A DNA stretch of 42,256 nucleotides from Pseudomonadota bacterium (GTDB taxonomy: Bacteria; Pseudomonadota; Alphaproteobacteria; Micropepsales; Micropepsaceae). This document shows positions 31,820 to 41,735 of this stretch, one piece after another (positions within the stretch are counted from its first letter, which is position 1; each line of letters begins with the position of its first letter). The notes below the pieces were generated by a model, which was not told where the DNA came from, did no database searches, and saw nothing but the letters and a program-made list of their open reading frames with translations. The DNA lies in assembly GCA_029778105.1 (NCBI GenBank), contig JAKOQZ010000003.1:1-42256 (forward strand), read 5' to 3'. Made by a program: the position numbers and the translations under genes.

Positions 31820-34785
31820 GCGCCACGCCGCACGGCGTCTACACCATCGCGCCGGGGCGCGCGTTCCTCACCGATCTGGCCGAAGGGCTGGTCGCCCGGT
31901 TCGACCGCGACAGCGATCCCATGGCGCTGGCCGGCGCCACGATCTTCCTGCCGACGCGGCGCGCCGCCCGCGCGCTGGCGGAAGCGTTGACCAAGGCGAC
32001 GAAGCGCGATGCGGTGGTGCTGCCGCGCATCGTGACGCTGGGCGATGTCGACGAGGACGAGGCGCTGATCGACGCGGAGGCGGATCTCGGCGACCTGCCG
32101 CCCGAGATCGCGCGCCTGCAGCGCGAGATGATCCTGGCCGAGCGCGTCGCCATCTTCCGCCGCGACAGCGGATCGGCCGGCGGCTTCGCCGTGTCGCTGG
32201 CGCTGGCGCGCGCGCTGGCGCGGCTGATCGACGAGGCGGCCAATGAAGACGCCGACCTGTCGGGCATCGCCGATCTGGTGCCCGCCGATCTGGCGCTGCA
32301 CTGGGAACAGACCGGCGCGTTCCTGGCGCTGGTGACGGCGGAGTGGCCGGGCATCGTGAAGGCGCGGGGGCGGATGGACCCGGCCGAGCGCCGCAGCCGC
32401 CTCATCCGCGCCTATGCCCGCCGTCTGGCCGAACGCCGCCCCGATGCGCCGTTCATCGTCGCCGGCTCGTCGGGCTCGATCCGCGCGAGCGCCGATCTGA
32501 TGAAGGTGATCGCCGGGCTACCGAACGGTGCGGTGATCCTGGACGGGCTCGACACCCATCTCGACGCCGCGAGCTGGGAGGTGCTGCCGCCCAGCCATCC
32601 GCAATTCGCGCTGAAGGAATTGCTGATCCATCTGGGGCTCGACCGCATGGCGGTGGGGCCGTGGCGGGGCAGCGCCGAGGATGCCGGGGCGCGCCACCGC
32701 TTTCTCACCGAGGCGATGCGTCCGCCCGACACCGCCGATCTGTGGCCGCGCCGGAAAAGCGCGGCGGCCAGCGCGCTGAAGGCCGGCGTTGCCGGGCTGG
32801 CGCTGATCGAGGCGGCGAACGAACGCGAAGAGGCGCTGGCGATCGCGCTCGCCATGCGGCGCACGCTGGAGACGCCGGAGAAGACCGTCGCGCTGGTGAC
32901 GCCCGACCGGATGCTGGCCCGGCGCGTCGCGGCCGAACTGCGCCGGTGGGGCATCGCCGCCGACGACAGCGCCGGCATGCCGCTGGCCAAGGCCGAGGCC
33001 GGGGCGCTGATGGGTCTCATCCTCGCCGCCGCGCAGTCGGGCGGCGCGCCGGTCGATCTGCTGGCTATGCTGAAACATCCCTGCGCCGCGCTGGGGATGG
33101 AACGCGCGACGACGCTGCGCCTGGTGCGGCGGCTGGAGCGGCGCGTGCTGCGCCCGGCGCGCGTGACCGGCGGCTTCGCCGAGATGCGCGCACGGCTCGG
33201 CGAGACGGGCGCGGACGGAACGTCGCGCTGGGGCATCGGCGACGAGGAACGGCGCGCGATCGGCGAGGTGCTGACGGCGACCGAAGACGCGCTGGCGCCG
33301 CTCGTCGCGCTCGGGCGCGGCGCGCACGGCATGGAGCGGCTGACCGCCGCGCATGCCGCCGCGCTGGAGCGGCTGACCCGTCAGGCCGAAAGCGGCCGCG
33401 CCGCGATCTGGCGCGGCGCCGACGGCGAAGCGGGCTTTGCCTTGATGCAGGCGCTGGCCGAAGCGGCCGAAGGCGGCGTCGCGCTGACCCTCGCCGACTA
33501 TGCCATCACCTTTGACGGCGCGGCGCGCAGCGTCGCCGTGCGGCCGCAGGGGCCGCGCCATGCCCGCGTCGCGATCTGGGGCCCGCTGGAAGCACGCATG
33601 CAGTCGGCCGATCTGATGATCCTCGGCGGCCTCAACGAAGGCGTCTGGCCGCAGAACCCGTCCGACGATCCGTGGCTGACCCGGCAGATGCGCGCGACGC
33701 TGAAGCTGTCGCAGCCCGAACGCCGCATCGGTCTGTCGGCGCACGATTTCGCCACCATGGCGGCGCAGCCGGACGTGCTGCTGACGCGGGCGCGACGGCA
33801 GAACGGCGCGCCGTCGAACGCCTCGCGCTTTCTGCTGCGTCTGACGGCGCTGGCCGATGGCTGCGGCGCGCCGATCCCCACCGACGACGCGCTGGCGATG
33901 GCGCAGAGGCTCGACGCGGCGGCGCGGCCCAAGCCCGCCGCGCGGCCGCTGCCCAGGCCGCCGCTCGCCGCACGTCCGCGGAAATTGTCGGTCACGCGGA
34001 TCGAAACCTGGGTGCGCGATCCCTACGCGATCTATGCCCGGTCGATCCTGAAGCTGAAAAAGCTGGAAGCGCTGGCCGAGCCGTTGAGCGCGCGGGACCG
34101 GGGCGACATCACCCATGCGGCGCTGGAGATGTTCGCCAAGCGCCAGCCCTGGTCGGTCGATCCCTATGAAGCGCTGGTCGCGTGCGGGCGCGAGGCGTTC
34201 GGCGGCTTGATGGACGAGCCCGACGTGCGGGCGTTCTGGTGGCCGCGTTATCTGCGGGCCGCGCGCTTCCTCGCCGGCATCGAGGCCGAATGGGCGGCGA
34301 GCCGCGCCGGACATGTGGCCGAGCTGGAGGCCGAGCATCATTTCGCCGACGTGGATTTCACGCTGGTCGGCAAGCCCGACCGGATCGACCGGCTGAATAC
34401 GGGCGGCGTGCGCGTGATCGACTACAAGACCGGCGCCGTGCCCAGCGCGAAGCAGATTGCGAGCTTCATGGCGCCGCAATTGCCGCTGCTGGCCGCGATG
34501 GCGCGGGCCGGGGCGTTCGGCGATGTCGTGAAGGGCCCGCCCGCCGAACTCGTCTATGCGCAGCTCGGCGGCGGCAAGGTGGAGGGCAAGATCACCGAGC
34601 TGCCGGACGCCGAAGCGACCACCGACGAGCTGGAGCGGCGGCTGAAGGCGCTGGTGCAGCGTTTCGACGATGCCGACTGGCCCTATGCCCCGCGCGTCGC
34701 GATGGAGAAGACGCGCTACGGCAGCGACTATGACCATCTCTCGCGCTTCGACGAATGGGGCGAAGCGGCGGAGGGCGAGGGATGA
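31816..34785 (+). CDS. addB: Double-strand break repair protein AddB
   Basis: AddB is the second subunit of the AddAB helicase-nuclease, which resects double-strand breaks for RecA. The 989-residue protein has an N-terminal helicase-like region where the expected Walker A reads TIFLPTRRAARAL, so it is degenerate as in the alphaproteobacterial type. The C-terminal PD-(D/E)XK nuclease, near residues 850–885, has GKPDRID and RVIDYKTG. I start it at GTG 31816, which overlaps the murU stop as GTGA; the ORF-track ATG at 31774 lies inside murU. Four-bp overlaps on both sides imply coupling with murU and addA. Confidence 0.93.
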   Translation: MSATPHGVYTIAPGRAFLTDLAEGLVARFDRDSDPMALAGATIFLPTRRAARALAEALTKATKRDAVVLPRIVTLGDVDEDEALIDAEADLGDLPPEIARLQREMILAERVAIFRRDSGSAGGFAVSLALARALARLIDEAANEDADLSGIADLVPADLALHWEQTGAFLALVTAEWPGIVKARGRMDPAERRSRLIRAYARRLAERRPDAPFIVAGSSGSIRASADLMKVIAGLPNGAVILDGLDTHLDAASWEVLPPSHPQFALKELLIHLGLDRMAVGPWRGSAEDAGARHRFLTEAMRPPDTADLWPRRKSAAASALKAGVAGLALIEAANEREEALAIALAMRRTLETPEKTVALVTPDRMLARRVAAELRRWGIAADDSAGMPLAKAEAGALMGLILAAAQSGGAPVDLLAMLKHPCAALGMERATTLRLVRRLERRVLRPARVTGGFAEMRARLGETGADGTSRWGIGDEERRAIGEVLTATEDALAPLVALGRGAHGMERLTAAHAAALERLTRQAESGRAAIWRGADGEAGFALMQALAEAAEGGVALTLADYAITFDGAARSVAVRPQGPRHARVAIWGPLEARMQSADLMILGGLNEGVWPQNPSDDPWLTRQMRATLKLSQPERRIGLSAHDFATMAAQPDVLLTRARRQNGAPSNASRFLLRLTALADGCGAPIPTDDALAMAQRLDAAARPKPAARPLPRPPLAARPRKLSVTRIETWVRDPYAIYARSILKLKKLEALAEPLSARDRGDITHAALEMFAKRQPWSVDPYEALVACGREAFGGLMDEPDVRAFWWPRYLRAARFLAGIEAEWAASRAGHVAELEAEHHFADVDFTLVGKPDRIDRLNTGGVRVIDYKTGAVPSAKQIASFMAPQLPLLAAMARAGAFGDVVKGPPAELVYAQLGGGKVEGKITELPDAEATTDELERRLKALVQRFDDADWPYAPRVAMEKTRYGSDYDHLSRFDEWGEAAEGEG

Positions 34786-37700
34786 GCGACGCCGCCCTGA
34801 TCGCCTCCGATCCGCGCAACTCGGCCTGGGTCAGCGCCAATGCCGGTTCGGGCAAGACCTATGTGCTGACCGCGCGGGTGATCCGGCTGCTGCTGGAGGG
34901 GACGCCGCCCGCGCGTCTGCTCTGCCTGACCTATACGCGTGCCGCCGCCGCCGAAATGCGCCAGCGCGTCTTTGACATTCTGGGCCGCTGGGCGCTGGCC
35001 GACGACGCCACGCTGGACGGCGAGATCGCGGCGCTCGACGGCGCGGTGCCCGACGCGGCCCGGCGCGCGCAGGCCCGCCGCCTGTTCGCGACCGCGCTGG
35101 AGACGCCGGGCGGCTTGAAGATCCAGACCATTCACGCCTTCTGCGAACGTCTGGTCGCGCGCTTCCCCATCGAGGCGAACGCGCCGGTGCCGTTCAGCGT
35201 GCTCAGCGAAAGCGAGGCGGCGGCGATGAAGGCGGCGGCGCGGCGTCAGGCGCTGGCCAATCTCGGACGCGACGGCTCGGACGCGATGATGGAGGCGCTG
35301 GCGCCCCATGTAAACGCGGAAGGCTTCGCAGGACTGTTCGAGGGCCGCAGCGCCCAGCTGATCGACGCCCATGGCGGGGCCGATCCGTGGGCCATCGCCG
35401 GCCTGCCGCCGGGGACGCGGCCCGAAGACGTGATGGCCGAAGCCGGCTTCGACGACGATGGACGGCGGGCGCTTTACGGCGAGGCGGCGGCGCTGCTGTC
35501 GGCCGGAAGCGCGGCGGACCAGGCCGTGGGCAGGAGCATCGCGGCGGCGCTGGCCGCCGACGCCGCCACGCAGTTCGACGCGATGGCGTTCTGCCTGCTG
35601 ACGCAGAAGGGCGAACCGCGCAAGAACCTCGCGACCAAGGCGACGCGCGCGCTCAACCCGGCGCTGTTCGACGCGCTGGACGAGGAGGCGCAGCGCAGCA
35701 TCGTGCTGCTGCGCCAGCGCGCCTCAGCCGAGTCGGCCTGGATGGCGCATGCCCTGAGCGTGCTGGGACGCGAGGTCGCGCGTCTTCATGCCGAGGCGAA
35801 GCGCCTGCGCGGCGCGCTCGATTTCGACGACCTCATCGCTGCCGCCGCCTATCTGCTGCGCAGCTCCGATCACGCCGCCTGGGCGCTCTACAAGCTGGAT
35901 GGCGGGCTGGACCACATCCTCATCGACGAGGCGCAGGATACGAGCCCCGCCCAATGGGCGGTGGTGGAGCGGCTGGCGGAGGATTTCTTTTCCGGCGCAG
36001 GCGCACGCGCCGACAGCGCCACGACGCGCACGCTTTTCGTCGTGGGCGATGAGAAGCAGTCGATCTATTCTTTCCAGGGCGCCGACCGCGCCGCCTTCGC
36101 GAAGTTCCGCGCCCATTTCGCCACGCGCGCGGCCGGGGCGGAGCGGGCCTTCGAGACGCCGACGCTCAACACCTCGCGCCGTTCGGCGCCCGCCGTTCTG
36201 GCGCTGGTGGACGCCGTGTTCCGCGCAGACCAGGACCTGCAGGCCGCCGTGTCGGGCGATGCCTGGGCCGATCATATCGCGCACCGGGCCGACGCGCCGG
36301 GCTGCGTCGATCTGTGGCCGCTGACCGAGATGGAGGCGGCGGACGACGGCGACGACTGGACGAAGCCCGTCGACGCGCCCGGCGCGGGCGATCCGGTCGC
36401 GCGGCTGGCGGGCGATCTGGCGGCGACGATCAAGGGCTGGATCGGGCGCGAGAGCGTCGCGGACAAGGAGAGCGGCGAACAGCGTGCGCTTCGCGCGGGC
36501 GACGTGCTGATCCTGGTGCGGACGCGCGGACGTCTGGCGCGGGCGATGATCCGCAAGCTCAAGCAGGAGGGCGTGCCCGTGGCGGGCGCCGACCGTCTGG
36601 CGCTGCTGGAGCATATCGCGGTCAAGGATCTCATCGCCTATGGCCGCGCCGCGCTGCTGCCGCAGGACGATCTCAATCTGGCGGCGCTGCTGCGCAGCCC
36701 GTTCTTCGACCTGGACGAAACCTCGCTGTTTCATCTGGCCCATGGCCGCGAGGGCGCGCTGTGGCCGCGCCTGATCGCGGCGGCGGACGAAGGTGTCGAA
36801 GGCGTCGACCGGGCGAAGGCGAAAGTCATCCGCGAAACGCTGGCCCGCGCGATCAACCGTCTGGGCCGCGATGCGCCGTTCGATTTCTACGCGCGGCTGT
36901 TGTCGGAGGGCGGGCGGCGCGCCATGCTCGCGCGCTTCGGCGAAGAGGCGGAAGACGTGATCGACGAGTTCCTCGCCGCCGCCGCCGACTATGAGGATCT
37001 GCACGCGCCGAGCCTTGAGGGCTTCCTGCATGCGCTGGAAACCGCAGGCGGCGAGGTGAAGCGCGATCCCGACGCGGCGGGCGGCGCGGTGCGCGTGCTG
37101 ACCGCCCATGGCGCGAAAGGGCTGGAGGCGCCGGTCGTCATCCTGCCCGATACGATGTCGCTGCCGAGCGCGACCTACACGCCCAACCTGCTCGCCTATG
37201 AAGGCGCGCTGGTGTGGCGGCCGTCGGGATCGCCGGAAGCGGTCGCGGCGACGCTGGAATATCGCGCCGCCGAACATGCCGAACACAAGCGGCTGCTCTA
37301 TGTCGCGCTGACCCGGCCGCGCGACCGGCTGATCGTCTGCGGCGTCAAACCGGGCCGCGCCACGGCGAAAGACGCGACCACCTGGTATCAGGCGATCGAA
37401 GCCGGCTTCGATGCGCTGGGCGCGACGACGCCCATCGACACGCCGGCCGGGACAGGCCGCCGGTTCGGAACGCCGGGCCCCGCCGCGGCGGGCGGCGCTG
37501 CGACCATCGCGGCCGCCGGGGCGCTGCCCGGCTGGACCGCCGCACCGGCCCCGGCGGAAGAGCCCATCGGCCTGGTCCGGCCCTCGAAGCTGACGCCTGC
37601 GCTCGCCTTCGACAACGCCGCCGACAGTTTCGGTCTGGCGCGCGGCCGCATCGTCCATCGCCTGCTGCAGAGCCTGCCCGATATCGCGCCCGGACGGCAA

Positions 37701-38150
37701 GCCGATGCCGCCGCACGCTTCCTTGCCGCCCGGGCCGCCGACTGGCCGGCCGGCATGCGCGAGGAAACGGCTGCGCGCGTGCTGGCGATTCTGGACGATG
37801 CGCGCTTTGCCGCCGCCTTCGCGCCGGGCTCGCGCGCCGAGGTCTCGATCGCCGGCAAGGTGGCGGCGCTGGGGCCGGGCGGCTTCATCTCCGGCCAGAT
37901 CGACCGTCTCGCGGCCGATGCCGAAACCGTGCTGATCGTCGACTACAAGACCAATCGCGACCCGCCCGCCACGGCCGAGGCGACGCCGCCGGCCTATCTG
38001 CGCCAGATGGCGCTCTATCGCGAGGCGATGCGGGGCGCGTTCCCCGGCCGCGCGGTGCGGACGGCGCTTTTGTGGACCGAAACGCCGGATCTGATGGCCC
38101 TGCCCGATTCGCTGCTCGACGCCGCGCTGGCCGGGCTCAAGGCCGCTTAA
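34782..38150 (+). CDS. addA: Double-strand break repair helicase AddA
   Basis: AddA is the 1122-residue UvrD-like motor and nuclease subunit of AddAB. The Walker A motif is ANAGSGKT at residues 19–26, and LCLTYTRAAAAEMRQRV follows as motif Ia. Helicase motif II is ILIDEAQDTSP, motif III is VGDEKQSIYSFQGAD, and motif VI is LLYVALTRPRDRL. The C-terminal RecB-type nuclease has QIDRL and LIVDYKTNRDPP. The start is the ATG overlapping the addB stop by 4 bp. The length and domain order are normal. No terminator is evident after it; the trxA promoter lies 35 bp downstream. Confidence 0.96.
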   Translation: MSDAALIASDPRNSAWVSANAGSGKTYVLTARVIRLLLEGTPPARLLCLTYTRAAAAEMRQRVFDILGRWALADDATLDGEIAALDGAVPDAARRAQARRLFATALETPGGLKIQTIHAFCERLVARFPIEANAPVPFSVLSESEAAAMKAAARRQALANLGRDGSDAMMEALAPHVNAEGFAGLFEGRSAQLIDAHGGADPWAIAGLPPGTRPEDVMAEAGFDDDGRRALYGEAAALLSAGSAADQAVGRSIAAALAADAATQFDAMAFCLLTQKGEPRKNLATKATRALNPALFDALDEEAQRSIVLLRQRASAESAWMAHALSVLGREVARLHAEAKRLRGALDFDDLIAAAAYLLRSSDHAAWALYKLDGGLDHILIDEAQDTSPAQWAVVERLAEDFFSGAGARADSATTRTLFVVGDEKQSIYSFQGADRAAFAKFRAHFATRAAGAERAFETPTLNTSRRSAPAVLALVDAVFRADQDLQAAVSGDAWADHIAHRADAPGCVDLWPLTEMEAADDGDDWTKPVDAPGAGDPVARLAGDLAATIKGWIGRESVADKESGEQRALRAGDVLILVRTRGRLARAMIRKLKQEGVPVAGADRLALLEHIAVKDLIAYGRAALLPQDDLNLAALLRSPFFDLDETSLFHLAHGREGALWPRLIAAADEGVEGVDRAKAKVIRETLARAINRLGRDAPFDFYARLLSEGGRRAMLARFGEEAEDVIDEFLAAAADYEDLHAPSLEGFLHALETAGGEVKRDPDAAGGAVRVLTAHGAKGLEAPVVILPDTMSLPSATYTPNLLAYEGALVWRPSGSPEAVAATLEYRAAEHAEHKRLLYVALTRPRDRLIVCGVKPGRATAKDATTWYQAIEAGFDALGATTPIDTPAGTGRRFGTPGPAAAGGAATIAAAGALPGWTAAPAPAEEPIGLVRPSKLTPALAFDNAADSFGLARGRIVHRLLQSLPDIAPGRQADAAARFLAARAADWPAGMREETAARVLAILDDARFAAAFAPGSRAEVSIAGKVAALGPGGFISGQIDRLAADAETVLIVDYKTNRDPPATAEATPPAYLRQMALYREAMRGAFPGRAVRTALLWTETPDLMALPDSLLDAALAGLKAA

Positions 38151-38184
38151 GGGTCGCTGAAGGTGCGGCTGCTGCAGCGCATCC

Positions 38185-38213
38185 TTGACGCTCGCGGGCG
38201 GCCTTCCTACGTT
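38185..38213 (+). promoter_or_regulatory. Predicted housekeeping promoter of trxA
   Basis: TTGACG and TACGTT are separated by 17 bp, matching the -35 and a weaker -10 of the housekeeping sigma factor. It lies 51 bp before the trxA start and after the addA stop. This makes trxA separately expressible. Confidence 0.6.
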
Positions 38214-38263
38214 CGATGGCAGCGAATAACCCCGGGCCGACGAGGCCCTTTTGGAGGCCCCAA

Positions 38264-38593
38264 ATGGCCCTGAGCAAGATCACCGACCAGAGCTTTCAGG
38301 CCGATGTCCTGAAGTCCGACGAGCCCGTGCTGGTCGATTTCTGGGCGGAATGGTGCGGCCCGTGCCGCCAGATCGCGCCGGCGCTGGAGGAACTTTCCTC
38401 CGAGTTCGACGGCAAGGTGAAGATCGCCAAGCTGAACATCGACGACAACCCTTCGGTGCCCGTGCAGTACGGCGTGAAGGGCATCCCGACCCTGATGATC
38501 TTCCACAAGGGCCAGGTCGCCGCCACCCGCGTCGGCGCGCTGCCCAAGAGCAAGATCAAGGAATGGATCGAATCGACCATCGCCGCCGCCTGA
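38264..38593 (+). CDS. trxA: Thioredoxin 1
   Basis: Thioredoxin is the 109-residue general protein-disulfide reductant of the cytosol, recharged by thioredoxin reductase. The redox pair Cys31 and Cys34 lies in WAEWCGPCRQIAP. The cis-proline region reads YGVKGIPTLMIF. The start is the ATG at 38264 with GGAGG 8 bases upstream; the ORF-track start at 38216 adds 16 unconserved residues in the leader. A shared terminator follows. Position after addA is conserved among alphaproteobacteria. Confidence 0.97.
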   Translation: MALSKITDQSFQADVLKSDEPVLVDFWAEWCGPCRQIAPALEELSSEFDGKVKIAKLNIDDNPSVPVQYGVKGIPTLMIFHKGQVAATRVGALPKSKIKEWIESTIAAA

Positions 38594-38615
38594 ACGACGC
38601 GCAGATTTGAATTTG

Positions 38616-38643
38616 AAAGGCCCCGGTTCGCGCCGGGGCCTTT
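38616..38643. terminator. Bidirectional terminator between trxA and folC
   Basis: A perfect 11-bp stem, AAAGGCCCCGG / CCGGGGCCTTT, has a 6-base loop (TTCGCG). A or T runs on both sides let it act on both strands. It lies 22 bp after trxA and 7 bp after the folC stop codon. Confidence 0.9.
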
Positions 38644-38650
38644 CTCGTAT

Positions 38651-39967
38651 CTAACCGTTCTGCGCCAGAACCCGGCCCGCGAGATAGAGCGAGCCGCAGA
38701 TGAGGATGCGCGGCGCGGCGGCATCGCCGTCCAGCTGCGCCCGTGCGGTGACGAGATCCATCGCATCGGCGAGGTCGTCCGCCGGATCGGCGTTCAGCCC
38801 CGCCGCCCGCGCCGCATCGTACAGCGCGCCCGCGCCCATCGCGTTCTTTTCGCCGGGGATCGCAACCGTCACCACATGGCGCGCCAGCCCGCGGAAATGC
38901 GCGAGATAGTTGGAGGCATCCTTGGTGTTGAGCATGCCGACGATCAGGAACAGCGGCCTGGGACGCTGATCCTCCAGATCGGCCAGCAGCGCCGAGATCG
39001 CCGCCCCGGCATGCGGGTTGTGCCCGCCATCCAGCCAGACTTCCGAACCTTCCGGCGCTTCCTCCACCAGCGGGCCATAGGTGAGGCGCTGCATCCGGGC
39101 CGGCCAGCTGACACTGGTGAGGCCTTTTTCGATGGCGGCGTCCGACACCTTGAAGACGTCCTGCGCCTTCAGCGCCGCGATGGCGAGCGCCGCGTTCTCG
39201 ATCTGATGCGCTCCGGCCAGCTTGGGATGCGGCAGGTCCATCACGCCGCTGTCGTCCTGGAAGACCATGCGGCCGCGCTCGTCATGCGCCGAGAACTGCC
39301 GCCCCCAGGCGATCAGCGGCGCGCCCTGCCGTTCCGCCTCGGCCTCGATCACCGCATAGGCGGCGTCCGACTGCGGCCCCGCCACGACGGGCCGCGCGCG
39401 CTTGATGATGCCGGCCTTCTCCGCCGCGATCAGCTCGATCGTGTCCCCCAGATAATGCTGGTGATCCATATCGACCGGCGTGATCACCGAGACCAGCGGC
39501 CGGGCGATCACGTTCGTCGCATCCAGACGGCCGCCGAGGCCGACCTCCAGGATCAGCACATCGGCCGGCACGCGCGCAAAGGCGAGCAGCGCCGCCGCCG
39601 TGGTGATCTCGAAAAAGGTGATCGGCGTGTCGCGCGCCGCGCGCTCGCATTCGTCGAGCAGAATCTGCAGCGCATCCTCGCTGATCAGCGTGCCGGCGAG
39701 GCGGATGCGCTCGTGGAAGCGCACCAGATGCGGCGAGGTATAGACATGCACGCGCTTGCCCGAGGCTTCCAGCATCGCGCGCAGATAGGCGCAGGTCGAA
39801 CCCTTGCCGTTGGTTCCGGCCACATGGAACACCGGCGGCAGGCGCGTTTCGGGATTACCCAGGCGGGTCAGCAGCGTGCGCATCCTGTCGAGCGACAGGT
39901 CGATCGCCTTCGGGTGAAGCCGCGTCAGCCGGTCGAGGATCGCGTCGCTCGCCGCGTCGGCGCTCAT
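38651..39967 (-). CDS. folC: Bifunctional dihydrofolate synthase/folylpolyglutamate synthase
   Basis: FolC adds L-glutamate to dihydropteroate and then builds the polyglutamate tail of folates, using ATP. The 438-residue protein is a Mur-ligase-fold enzyme with the P-loop [18 protein letters not shown], followed by [29 protein letters not shown] carries metal-binding residues, and [10 protein letters not shown] lies in the C-terminal domain. The ATG overlaps the accD stop by 4 bp, a common alphaproteobacterial pairing. It is the last gene of the trpB–trpA–accD–folC transcript, which ends at the terminator shared with trxA. Confidence 0.95.
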   Translation of the reverse strand: MSADAASDAILDRLTRLHPKAIDLSLDRMRTLLTRLGNPETRLPPVFHVAGTNGKGSTCAYLRAMLEASGKRVHVYTSPHLVRFHERIRLAGTLISEDALQILLDECERAARDTPITFFEITTAAALLAFARVPADVLILEVGLGGRLDATNVIARPLVSVITPVDMDHQHYLGDTIELIAAEKAGIIKRARPVVAGPQSDAAYAVIEAEAERQGAPLIAWGRQFSAHDERGRMVFQDDSGVMDLPHPKLAGAHQIENAALAIAALKAQDVFKVSDAAIEKGLTSVSWPARMQRLTYGPLVEEAPEGSEVWLDGGHNPHAGAAISALLADLEDQRPRPLFLIVGMLNTKDASNYLAHFRGLARHVVTVAIPGEKNAMGAGALYDAARAAGLNADPADDLADAMDLVTARAQLDGDAAAPRILICGSLYLAGRVLAQNG

Positions 39968-40893
39968 TGCGCGGCCTGCGGCTCCGTATCCGAAGGCGGC
40001 TCGGCGGCCGCGACGGGCTGCGGCACGGCGGGCGCTGCGGCGGCCGGCGCGTTGGTCATCAGCGCGATCAGCCGCGCCACCGTCTCCGGGATGCGGTGGC
40101 GATGGACGACCATGTCGACCATGCCGTGCTCCAGCAGATATTCGGCCTTCTGGAAGCTGTCGGGCAGCTTTTCGCGGATGGTGTTCTCGATCACGCGGCG
40201 GCCCGAAAAGCCGATGGTCGCGCCCGGCTCGGCGATCTGCACGTCGCCCAGCATGGCGTAGGAGGCGATGACGCCGCCGGTGGTCGGATCGGTCAGCACG
40301 ACGATATAGGGCAGGCGCGCATCGCGCAGCATCTGCACCGCCACAGTCGCGCGCGGCATCTGCATCAGCGACAGGATGCCTTCCTGCATGCGCGCGCCGC
40401 CCGAGGCGACGACCAGCACCATCGGCACCTTGTCGGCGACGGCGCGTTCGGCGCCCTGCACGAAGGCCTCGCCCGCCGCCATGCCCAGCGATCCGCCCAT
40501 GAAGGCGAAATTCTGCGCGACGATCACCGCGCCGTGCCCGCCGATCGTGCCGCGCGCCGCGATCACCGCATCCTGCTGCCCGGTCTTGGCGCGGGCTTCC
40601 TTGATGCGGTCGGTGTAGCGCTTTTCGTCTCGGAATTTCAGCGGATCGGCGACGGCGGGAATGAAGGGCAGTTCTTCATACTTGCCCTCGTCGAACATCC
40701 ACTGAAAGCGCTGCTTGGGGTTCGCCTTCATGTGGAAGTCGCAATGGGCGCAGACGAACTGCGCCGCTTCCAGATCGCGCTGGAACAGCATCTCGCCGCA
40801 GGACGGGCATTTGGTCCACAGATTGTCGGGCGTCTCCTTGACGCCAAGCATCGACTTGATCCGGGGGCGGACGAAATTTGTGATCCAGTTCAT
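39964..40893 (-). CDS. accD: Acetyl-CoA carboxylase carboxyltransferase subunit beta
   Basis: AccD, with AccA, transfers the carboxyl group from carboxybiotin to acetyl-CoA to give malonyl-CoA for fatty acid synthesis. The 309-residue protein has an N-terminal zinc ribbon with Cys29, Cys32, Cys48 and Cys51 (CPSC and CAHC). The carboxyltransferase core follows, with [19 protein letters not shown] and [16 protein letters not shown]. An Ala/Pro-rich tail of about 25 residues ends the protein and is probably disordered. I start it at the ATG at 40893 ([12 protein letters not shown]); the ORF-track extension reaches into trpA. The gene lies 17 bp after trpA and overlaps folC. Confidence 0.96.
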   Translation of the reverse strand: MNWITNFVRPRIKSMLGVKETPDNLWTKCPSCGEMLFQRDLEAAQFVCAHCDFHMKANPKQRFQWMFDEGKYEELPFIPAVADPLKFRDEKRYTDRIKEARAKTGQQDAVIAARGTIGGHGAVIVAQNFAFMGGSLGMAAGEAFVQGAERAVADKVPMVLVVASGGARMQEGILSLMQMPRATVAVQMLRDARLPYIVVLTDPTTGGVIASYAMLGDVQIAEPGATIGFSGRRVIENTIREKLPDSFQKAEYLLEHGMVDMVVHRHRIPETVARLIALMTNAPAAAAPAVPQPVAAAEPPSDTEPQAAQ

Positions 40894-40910
40894 GAGAAGA
40901 TGGGCTTCCC

Positions 40911-41735
40911 TTAAACGCGGGCGGCGCGGACGCCGACGCTGAGCTCTTGGACGAAACCTAGCACATCTGCCGCGCATCCGGGCGACAGGGAACCGTCGTC
41001 GTTAACGAATGCCGCAACCCGGGCGACGATGGCCGATCCCACCACGGCGGCATCGGCGAAACGCGCGATGGCGGCGGCCTGTTCCGGCGTCTTGATGCCG
41101 AAACCGACGCCGACGGGCAGCGCGGTCTGCTTCTTGATGCGGCGCACCTCGCGCTCCACCTCGGCGGGGTCGAAATCCTTGGTGCCGGTGACGCCGGTGA
41201 TCGACACGTAATAGAGGAACCCGCCCGCCCCGTGCAGCACGGCCGGCAGGCGCGCGTCGGTGGTGGTGGGGGTGGACAGGCGGATCACGTCGATGCCCGC
41301 CGCATTGAGGGCGGGCGAGAACTCGCCGGCCTCTTCGGGCGGAATATCGACGATGATGATGCCGTCGACGCCCGCGGCCACGGCATCCTTCGCGAAGGCC
41401 TCCACGCCATAGGCGAAGATCGGATTGGCATAGCCCATCAGCACGATGGGCGTTTCCTTGTCGACGGCGCGGAAGTCGCGCACCAAGCCAAGCGTCGTCT
41501 TCATCGTCGCGCCCGCTTTCAGCGCGCGCAGGCCCGCCGCCTGCACCGCCGGGCCGTCGGCCATCGGATCGGTGAAGGGCATGCCGAGTTCGATCAGGTC
41601 GGCGCCCGCGCCGGGCAGGCCCATGAGGATCTCGCGCGACACCGCGATCGAAGGATCGCCCGCCGTGACGAACGGGATGAAGGCGGCCCGGCCTTCGGCT
41701 TTCAGTTTGGCGAAACGCGCGGCGATACGGCTCAC
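40911..41735 (-). CDS. trpA: Tryptophan synthase alpha chain
   Basis: TrpA cleaves indole-3-glycerol phosphate and channels indole to TrpB. The 274-residue TIM-barrel protein carries the catalytic Glu49 and Asp60 in [16 protein letters not shown], at the same numbers as in E. coli. The phosphate-binding region includes [12 protein letters not shown] and AAVVGSAIV. The start is a GTG at 41735 that overlaps the trpB stop as GTGA, which makes coupled translation of the two subunits likely. The ORF-track ATG upstream lies within trpB. Confidence 0.96.
   Translation of the reverse strand: MSRIAARFAKLKAEGRAAFIPFVTAGDPSIAVSREILMGLPGAGADLIELGMPFTDPMADGPAVQAAGLRALKAGATMKTTLGLVRDFRAVDKETPIVLMGYANPIFAYGVEAFAKDAVAAGVDGIIIVDIPPEEAGEFSPALNAAGIDVIRLSTPTTTDARLPAVLHGAGGFLYYVSITGVTGTKDFDPAEVEREVRRIKKQTALPVGVGFGIKTPEQAAAIARFADAAVVGSAIVARVAAFVNDDGSLSPGCAADVLGFVQELSVGVRAARV

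Noticed and set aside
32518-34737. 739-residue minus-strand ORF opposite addB
   Set aside because: It is an antisense shadow of the conserved AddB frame and has no recognisable motif.
35724-37700. 658-residue minus-strand ORF opposite addA
   Set aside because: It is an antisense shadow; the helicase motifs are on the plus strand.
38234-38252. Small hairpin GGGCC-GACGA-GGCCC plus TTTT in the trxA leader
   Set aside because: The stem is only 5 bp and lies just before an excellent ribosome site; it is too weak to call a terminator.
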